A stretch of 13,015 nucleotides of DNA, taken from the NCBI GenBank assembly GCA_963725415.1, contig CAVRZY010000075.1:1-13015 (forward strand), read 5' to 3'. This stretch comes from CAVRZY01 sp963725415 (GTDB lineage Bacteria; Acidobacteriota; Terriglobia; Bryobacterales; Bryobacteraceae). The notes beneath the pieces were generated by a model, which ran no database searches, had not been told where the DNA came from, and saw only the letters and a list, made by a program, of their open reading frames with translations. Below, one piece after another: positions 7,200-13,015 of this stretch (its first letter is position 1; each line of letters opens with the position of its first letter). Both the position numbers and the translations under genes were made by a program.

Positions 7200-10100
7200 T
7201 TGGCCAGATTGCAGTTCCGTTGGATCCAGTTCGGCGCTGCCCTGCTGCTGGCCCAGGCGCTGACGGCAGGACCGCATAATGGTGTGGTGTCCTCGGGCGG
7301 GCAGCCGGTCCCCGGGGCCACGGTTACGGCTACCGAGGGCAACCGTAGACTGGTCACCACCACCGACGAGGCGGGCCGCTACGAGTTCAAAAACCTGGCG
7401 TCTGGAGTGTGGGTCTTCGATGTGGCGATGTTTGGATTCCGGCCCGCGCGCCGGGAACTGAGCATCGGCAGCGAGCCTTCTACCGCAGAGTGGAACCTGG
7501 AGCTGAAGCCCTACGCTCCGGCCGCGCGTCCGGTTTCCTCCACCAAACCCCAGTCCAGTTTTCCGACCGTCGATCTGAGCGCAAACGCGGAAGAGGAGGT
7601 GCTAAGCGCGCTGGCGGCGGCGCGGCCACCCGCCGCCGAGGGTCCTGTCGAAGCGCCGCACGAGGCCAACGAGGCCTTCCTGGTAAGCGGCAGCCTCAGC
7701 CAGGGTCTTCAGGCGGCGCGAGAAGAGGACGTCTTCGCCCAGCGCCGCGCCGAACTGGTCGAGCGGGTCAGGGAAGCCATCACTGGCGGAGCAGGATCGC
7801 CACGCCCGCCTGTATTTGGCGAATCCGCAGGGGGTCGGGGGGCAGGCGGCGGCCTGGGCGGAATGATGGGCGGAGGCGGGTTCGGCGGAAGAGGGGGAGG
7901 GGGCTTCGGGCCGGGCCGCGCACCCGTGCGCAGCTCCAAAGCGGGCACGGCTCGGAAGGGCGTAACCAGTTTCGGCAACCGGCGCCAGCGTGGACAGGAA
8001 CCCATTCGGGGTGCGCTCAGCTTCAACTTGCGGAATTCCGCCCTGGATGCGCGGCCCTACTCGCTCACGGGGCAGACGGTGGAAAAGCCCTCCTACGCGC
8101 AGAGCCGCTTCAGCCTGGTGGCGGGCGGCCTGCTGCGGATTCCCAAGCTGCTCGAGAGCTCGCGGACCTTCTTTTTCGTCAACTACTCCGGATCACGCAG
8201 CCGGAATCCGTTCCACGCGGTGGCGACGCTCGCCAGCCCGGCCGAACGAGGCGGCGACTTCTCGCAGTCCGTGGTGCGGGGACCGGTGACGGTCTACGAT
8301 CCCAGCAGCGGCCTGCCGTTTCCGGACAACCGGGTCCCGGCGAGCCGGATACGACCGGCGTCCGCCGGCTTGCTCGACCTGATCCCGCTGCCCAACCAGC
8401 CGGGGCCGGTGCAGAACTACCAGTTCCTGACCTCGACTCCGCAGAACACCGACAATCTCGGAGTGCGGCTGAACCAGCCGCTCTCGAGACGGAACCGCCT
8501 GGCGTCGTCGGTGAACATGCAGAAACGGAGCGGGCTTGCGGCGCAGCTTTACGGCTTTCGGGACGAAACCCGCGGGAACGGCTACAACGCGGACCTGGGC
8601 TGGACGCTCAACCTGCGCGCCAGGCTGATCAACAACCTGCGGGCGAGCTTCAATCGAAACCGTAGCGAGACAGTGCCGTATTTCGCCTTCCAGCGAGACC
8701 TGGCGGCGGAATTGGGGATCCAGGGCACCTCGCACGAACCGATCAATTTCGGGCCGCCCAACCTGAGCTTCACCAACTTCGGCGGGTTGTCGGATGCCAG
8801 CGCGGCTCTGCGGCGCGACCAGACCGTCACGCTGCACGAGGGGATGACGCTGGTGAAAGGCCGCCATAACGTGAGCTTTGGGGGCGAGTTTCGCCGCACG
8901 CAGCTCAACAGCCGCACCGACCAGAACGCGCGGGGCAGCTTCAGCTTCAGCGGCCTGGCCACCAGCGGCTTCGATTCGCAGAACCAGCCGCTGGCCTTCA
9001 CCGGTTTCGATTTCGCCGATTTCCTGTTGGGCCTGCCGCAATCGAGCTCGCTGCGTTTTGGGAGCGCCAGCACGTACTTCCGCAGCTCCTCCTACAACGT
9101 TTTCGCGCTAGACAACTGGCGGATTCGGGGGAACTTGACGATCAACGCCGGCCTGCGCTACGAGTTTTTCCCGCCGCTCAAGGAGAAGTACGGCCGCATT
9201 GCCAATCTGGACGTTGCCCCGGACTTCACGGGGGTGGCAGTGGTGACGCCGGGCGGCAGCGGCCCTTACAGCGGAAGCTTCCCGGACGGGCTCGATCAAT
9301 CCCGACAAGAACAACGTCTCGCCGCGTATCGGCATCGCCTGGCGCCCAGGGTCCAAGCGGAGATTGCAGGTGCGGGCCGGTTACGGGGCGTTCCACGACG
9401 GCTCGATCTACAACCGGTTTGCGACTCGGCTGGCCTCGCAGCCGCCGTTCGCCAGCACCGCCAGCCTCTCTACGAGCCTGGCGCAACCGCTGACCCTGGA
9501 GAACGGGTTCCCCGCCAGCCCCAGCGGGAAAGTGACCAATACCTTCGCGGTGGATCGCGGCTACCGGGTAGGCTACGCGCAAACCTGGAATCTGGCGGTG
9601 CAGCAGGAACTCCCGCACGCCCTGGTGGTCGAGCTGGGGTATCTGGGGACCAAGGGAACCAAGCTGGATATCCAGCGGTCGCCGAACCGGGCGGCCCCCG
9701 GCTCGCCGCTGACCGCCGAAGAGCGCCGGAAGATCGGCAACGCAGTGGGGTTTACTTTTGACAGTTCGGAAGGCAACTCGATTTACCACGCCGGGCAGGT
9801 GCGCCTGACACGGCGGTTCCGCAGGGGCCTGTCGGCGAACGCACTGTACACGTTCTCCAAGTCCATCGACAACGCATCTTCGATCGGGGGCGGCGGCTCG
9901 ACCGTGGCGCAGAACGACAAGGACCTCAGGGCGGAGCGCGGGCTGTCCAGTTTCGACCAGCGGCACGTGCTGTCGCTGTTCTACACGTTGACCTCTCCGT
10001 TCGACCAGCCCGGCACCGGGCTGCGCGGGCGGGGATGGACCGCGCGGCTGTTGCGCAACTGGACTCTGAGCGGAGGCATGACCGCGCGCTCGGGCGGCCC

Positions 10101-10495
10101 TTTAACGGCCCGGGTGCTGGGCAACCGGGCGGACTCCGGAGGGACGGGCGTGGTGGGGAGCGGGCGCGCCGATGCCACCGGCGCACCCATCGACCAGGGC
10201 GGCCGGTTCTTCAACCTGGCGGCCTTCGCTATTCCGCCGGCGGGACGCTTCGGCAACGTCGGCCGAAATACCATTCCCGGCCCGGGCTCGATCTCGCTGA
10301 ACACCTCGTTCGGGCGCGCTTTCCGGCTGGGGGAGAGCCGCCGCTGGCTGGAGGTCCGCGCCGAGAGCCTCCAACGTGACCAACCACGTGAATTACGCCG
10401 GGCTGGGCACGGTGATCAATGCGCTCAATTACGGGCTGCCCACCGCGGCCGCGCCTATGCGCACCCTCACGGGCACCTTGCGGTACAGGTTCTGA
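7200..10495 (+). pseudogene. Oar-like TonB-dependent receptor, broken by two +1 frameshifts
   Basis: Three successive frames encode one receptor: 7200-9293, about 9295-10365, and about 10367-10495. Removing one base near 9294 (ctcGatcaat restores GLINPDKNNVSPRIGIAWRP) and one near 10366 (gagAgcctcc restores AEASNVTNHVNY) gives about 1097 residues ending LTGTLRYRF. The start is a TTG immediately after the preceding stop, opening a signal peptide (FGAALLLAQALTAG). A carboxypeptidase-regulatory-like domain covers about 25-100 (GQPVPGATVTA, EAGRYEFKNL). Then come an Ala/Glu-rich linker, a segment EAFLVSGSLSQGL, a Gly-rich stretch at about 211-241, and the barrel from about 265 (ARPYSLTGQ, RTFFFVNYSG, ERGGDFS). 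I do not see a canonical plug like that of the 636-4124 receptor. Coding constraint persists after each shift and no premature stop lies between domains, so the lesions are recent or are sequencing errors. Confidence 0.88.
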
Positions 10496-10498
10496 GCG

Positions 10499-12580
10499 AT
10501 GCGCAGAGCGGCTATATTCATCGTGCTGGCGCTGGCGGCGGGTGGGGAGCAGCAATTCAAGTACTCGGCGACCGCCAATCTGGTCATCGTCAATGTGTCG
10601 GTAGGCGACCGCTCGGGCAAGCCCATCGAGGGACTGAAGAAAGAGGACTTCACGGTGCTGGAGGACGGCCAGCCGCAGACCGTCGCGGTGTTCGAGTTCC
10701 AGAAGCTGACCGCGGAGCCGCTTCCGCTGGCCCCGCCGCCGCTGTCGCGCAATCTCTATCAGCGCCCGGAGGTGGTCGAGGAGCCGGCCATCCGGCGACC
10801 CAACCCAGGCGAGATCATCCATCAGAACCGGCGCCTGCTGGTTATGTTCTTCGACTTCACCTCCATGCCGCCGGCCGACCAGATCCGGGCGCAGGAGGCG
10901 GCGCTGAAGTTCCTGGGCGAGCAGATGACCGCGGCAGATCTGATCTCCATCATGACGTTTTCCAACCGCCTCAAGGTGGAGCAGGATTTCACGGATGACC
11001 GCGAGGCGCTGGGGGAGATCATCCGCGGTTTCCGCATCGGCGAGATGAGCGAGCTGGCCGAGGCGGGCGCCACCGGCGAGGACGAGGAGGCCGAAGACGA
11101 GGCCAACACCCTGTTCATCGCCGACGAGACCGAGTTCAACATTTTCAATACCGACCGCAAGCTGAGCGCGCTGGAGTCGGCGGTGCGGAACCTGGCGGTG
11201 CTGCCGGAGCGAAAGGCGCTGGTGTATTTTTCCAGCGGGGTGGGGAAAACCGGGGTCGAAAACCAATCTCAGTTGCGCGCCACGATTAACGAGGCCGTGC
11301 GCTCGAACGTTTCGTTCTACCCGATCGATGTGCGGGGGCTGGTGGCGCTGCCGCCGGGTGGGGACGCCAGTAGAGCGGCGCCGCGCGGCACGGCGGTGTT
11401 TTCGGGTCGGGCGCAGGTCGCGCAGCGCGCCAAGTTCAACGATGAGCAGGAGACGCTCTACAGCCTGGCGGCGGATACGGGCGGCAAGGCGCTGCTGGAC
11501 AGCAACGATCTCACCATTGGCATCCAGCAGGTGCAGAAGGACGTTCGCAGCTACTACATCCTGGGCTACTACACCACCAACCCGGCCCAGGACGGGCGCT
11601 ACCGCCGCATTCAGGTGCGGCTGGCGGCATATCCGCAGGCGCGAGTGGAGCATCGGCAGGGCTATTTCGCCTCCAAGGAATACCGGTACTTCACCGCGGC
11701 CGACAAGGAGCGGCAACTCGAGGACGCGCTGCTGGCGGGCGATCCGGTGACCGACCTGCCGCTGGCGCTGGAGGTGGATCATTTCCGCATCTCCGCCGAC
11801 CGCTATTTTGTGCCCGTGGCGGTGAAGATCCCGGGCTCGGAAATCGCGCTGACCAAGCGGGGTTCCAGCGAGAGCGCGGAGTTCGATTTCATCGGGCAAG
11901 TGCGCGATCCCAAGAAAAAGCTGGCGGGCAGCGTGCGGGACACCATCCGCGTGAGGCTGAACGAGAGCGACGCGGCCCAGTTGAACCGCAGAAGCCTGCA
12001 CTACGACACCGGATTCACGCTGGCCCCCGGCGAGTACCGCATCAAGTTCCTGGCCCGGGAGAACCAGAGCGGCAAGATGGGGACCTTCGAGACCAAGTTC
12101 ACCGTGCCGGATCTGAAGCAGCAGAATACCTCGCTGCGGCTGAGCTCGGTGGTTCTGGGCAGCCAGCGCGAGCCCATTACGGCGGCGGTGGGCGCGGCAG
12201 ACCGGAAGGACAAGGAGAAGCTTCAGGCCCGCCACCCGCTGATCGCCGAGGGTAAGAAGCTGATCCCCTCGATCACGCGGGTGTTCCGCAAGGACCAGAG
12301 CCTGTACGTCTACTTCGAAGTGTACGACCCGGCTGCGGGAGGGGAGCAGCATGGCTCCAGCGTGGTGGCCAACCTGAGCTTCTACCGGGGGCGGGCCAAG
12401 GCCTTCGAGAGCGCCCCGCTGCGGCGGACAGCGGCGTCGCGGCCCAACACGATTCCGTTCGAGTTCCAGGTCCCGCTGGAGAAGATGAAACCGGGCCGCT
12501 ACACCTGCCAGGTCAACGCCATCGACGAAGTGGGCCGCAAGTTCGCCTTCCCACGCGCCGAGATGGTGCTGCTGCCGTAG
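10499..12580 (+). CDS. Secreted VWA-domain protein (VWFA-related Acidobacterial domain type)
   Basis: The 693-aa protein starts at ATG 10499, 3 nt after the corrected receptor stop, with a short signal peptide (about 1-15, AAIFIVLALAAGG). Residues 28-68 form the lead-in typical of this family: NLVIVNVSVGDRSGKPIEGL followed by KKEDFTVLEDG. The VWA fold spans about 111-350, from RRLLVMFFDFTSM through FSNRLKVEQDF, ERKALVYFSSGVGK and VSFYPIDVRG to DVRSYYILGYYT. The metal site is degenerate: FDFTSM (Asp119, Thr121, Ser122) in place of DxSxS. An acidic insert lies at about 193-215 (EDEEAEDEAN). The region after about 400 is beta-rich without a family I recognise, possibly Ig-like. Pairing of such VWA proteins with Oar-like receptors fits a shared envelope role, in adhesion or as a scaffold, but that is inference. 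The coding frame is intact. Confidence 0.9.
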   Translation: MRRAAIFIVLALAAGGEQQFKYSATANLVIVNVSVGDRSGKPIEGLKKEDFTVLEDGQPQTVAVFEFQKLTAEPLPLAPPPLSRNLYQRPEVVEEPAIRRPNPGEIIHQNRRLLVMFFDFTSMPPADQIRAQEAALKFLGEQMTAADLISIMTFSNRLKVEQDFTDDREALGEIIRGFRIGEMSELAEAGATGEDEEAEDEANTLFIADETEFNIFNTDRKLSALESAVRNLAVLPERKALVYFSSGVGKTGVENQSQLRATINEAVRSNVSFYPIDVRGLVALPPGGDASRAAPRGTAVFSGRAQVAQRAKFNDEQETLYSLAADTGGKALLDSNDLTIGIQQVQKDVRSYYILGYYTTNPAQDGRYRRIQVRLAAYPQARVEHRQGYFASKEYRYFTAADKERQLEDALLAGDPVTDLPLALEVDHFRISADRYFVPVAVKIPGSEIALTKRGSSESAEFDFIGQVRDPKKKLAGSVRDTIRVRLNESDAAQLNRRSLHYDTGFTLAPGEYRIKFLARENQSGKMGTFETKFTVPDLKQQNTSLRLSSVVLGSQREPITAAVGAADRKDKEKLQARHPLIAEGKKLIPSITRVFRKDQSLYVYFEVYDPAAGGEQHGSSVVANLSFYRGRAKAFESAPLRRTAASRPNTIPFEFQVPLEKMKPGRYTCQVNAIDEVGRKFAFPRAEMVLLP

Positions 12581-12591
12581 TGGCTCGGGGT

Positions 12592-12597
12592 TACAAT
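12592..12597 (+). promoter_or_regulatory. -10 box of the toxin-antitoxin pair, predicted leaderless
   Basis: TACAAT at 12592-12597, in GGGGTTACAATAAGG, lies 12 bp after the VWA stop and exactly 6 nt before GTG 12604. It matches the metallopeptidase promoter in sequence (GGTTACAAT) and spacing. No good -35 is visible at 17 bp (CTGCTG, 12569-12574). Confidence 0.45.
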
Positions 12598-12603
12598 AAG
12601 GTT

Positions 12604-12783
12604 GTGGCGAAACCGACCAGTAGGGGATCTACGAGGCGGGACGGCCACCGGCCGGATCAGCCGGTCTCTAGACTCGGCAGGGCGCTTGAGAAGCTGCGCG
12701 ACGCATACGTGGCGTCCGGGGGCAAGCTGCTCAATCGCAGGGAACTCGAGCGTGAGATCGCCGAACGCCGGGGACTGAGATAG
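12604..12783 (+). CDS. Small antitoxin-like protein paired with a PIN toxin
   Basis: The 59-aa reading starts at GTG 12604; an in-frame GTG at 12580, sharing a base with the VWA stop, would add 8 residues. I prefer 12604 because TACAAT sits 6 nt upstream. The N-terminus is basic and probably disordered (KPTSRGSTRRDGHR). The C-terminal half is helical, ending LRDAYVASGGKLLNRRELER then EIAERRG, a tail I recall from small antitoxins paired with PIN nucleases in acidobacteria and cyanobacteria. In such pairs the antitoxin C-terminus occupies the toxin's active-site groove. Its stop directly abuts the next start. DNA binding and autoregulation are possible but no operator is visible. Identification rests mostly on context. 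Confidence 0.65.
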   Translation: MAKPTSRGSTRRDGHRPDQPVSRLGRALEKLRDAYVASGGKLLNRRELEREIAERRGLR

Positions 12784-13015
12784 TGCGCCGTGGCCCAATC
12801 AGGACCTTCTTGGACAGCGGCGTTCTGATCGCGGCCTACAAAGGCCAACCAGCTCTCGAAAAACCAGCCGGAGAGATTCTCAAAGATCCCAACCGGGTCT
12901 TTTTGAGCAGCCCGTTTGTTAGACACGAGGTATCTCCGAAGGCATTGTTCAACAAGCAGTCCGGCGAGTATCGCTTTTACCAAAAGTACTTTCGCCGTTC
13001 GATAATGCTCGACGA
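12784..13015 (+). CDS. PIN-domain ribonuclease toxin, N-terminal part (cut by window edge)
   Basis: Translation from GTG 12784, immediately after the antitoxin stop, gives 77 residues open to the window end. RTFLDSGVLIAAYKG (7-21) is the first PIN strand with the metal-binding Asp11. FLSSPFVRHEVSPKALFNK (40-58) holds the second acidic position, Glu49, followed by the usual helix leading to FYQKYF. The remaining acidic residues lie beyond the window. PIN toxins cleave RNA (tRNA, rRNA or mRNA depending on subfamily) and are held inactive by the cognate antitoxin; the RNA target here cannot be told. The abutting genes fit the usual antitoxin-then-toxin order. No Shine-Dalgarno is seen, so translation is probably coupled to the antitoxin. 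Confidence 0.75.

Noticed and set aside
9280..9300. Programmed ribosomal frameshifting as the cause of the receptor breaks
   Set aside because: There is no slippery heptamer or evident stimulatory structure at 9294 or 10366, and two independent events in one receptor gene would be unprecedented to my knowledge.
10229..12352. A 707-codon open frame on the minus strand across the VWA gene
   Set aside because: Its translation is low-complexity, rich in Arg, Leu, His and Gln, with no domain. The plus-strand VWA gene in the same place has clear family motifs; long antisense frames are expected at this GC content.
1..13015. tRNA, rRNA, CRISPR arrays, insertion-sequence transposases
   Set aside because: I found no repeat-spacer pattern, no rRNA or tRNA-like stretch and no transposase coding sequence on either strand by reading.

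Overview
The window is GC-rich bacterial chromosome, most likely from an acidobacterium of the Solibacter/Bryobacter type. The reasons are family content rather than a marker gene: two very large Oar-like TonB-dependent receptors with an N-terminal carboxypeptidase-regulatory-like domain, a VWA protein of the kind described as 'VWFA-related Acidobacterial domain', a Tat-exported ceramidase-superfamily protein, and a small secreted beta-rich protein. This assignment is inference; there is no rRNA or housekeeping marker here.

Layout. Bases 1-513 (+) hold the C-terminal part of a multipass membrane protein cut by the window edge. It converges on a 1162-aa TonB-dependent receptor (636-4124, -). 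The gap between them holds a near-perfect 28-bp inverted repeat (528-591) abutting a strong hairpin (591-619). A 381-bp divergent intergenic region (4125-4505) separates the receptor from a Tat-signal ceramidase-like hydrolase (4506-6014, +), which is followed after 19 bp by a STAS-domain anti-sigma-factor-antagonist-like gene (6034-6390, +). A small zincin metallopeptidase (6391-6744, -) abuts the STAS gene stop to stop.

From 6745 to 6827 lies a compact divergent promoter region. Rightward runs a tight three-gene cluster: a small secreted protein (6828-7199), an Oar-like receptor (7200-10495) directly adjoining it, and a secreted VWA protein (10499-12580) 3 bp later. The receptor is broken by two single-base insertions, near 9294 and 10366; restoring them gives a continuous reading of about 1097 residues ending in the expected aromatic terminus. 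The window closes with a toxin-antitoxin-like pair: a small antitoxin (12604-12783) and an adjoining PIN-domain toxin (12784 onward) cut by the window edge.

How the genes may work together (inference): the 6828-12580 cluster looks like one envelope unit, with a periplasmic or secreted beta protein, an outer-membrane barrel with an atypical plug region, and a secreted VWA adhesion or scaffold protein. This is the most plausible under-described system in the window. Two promoters (for the metallopeptidase and the antitoxin) place a TACAAT -10 box exactly 6 nt before the start codon, which predicts leaderless mRNAs.
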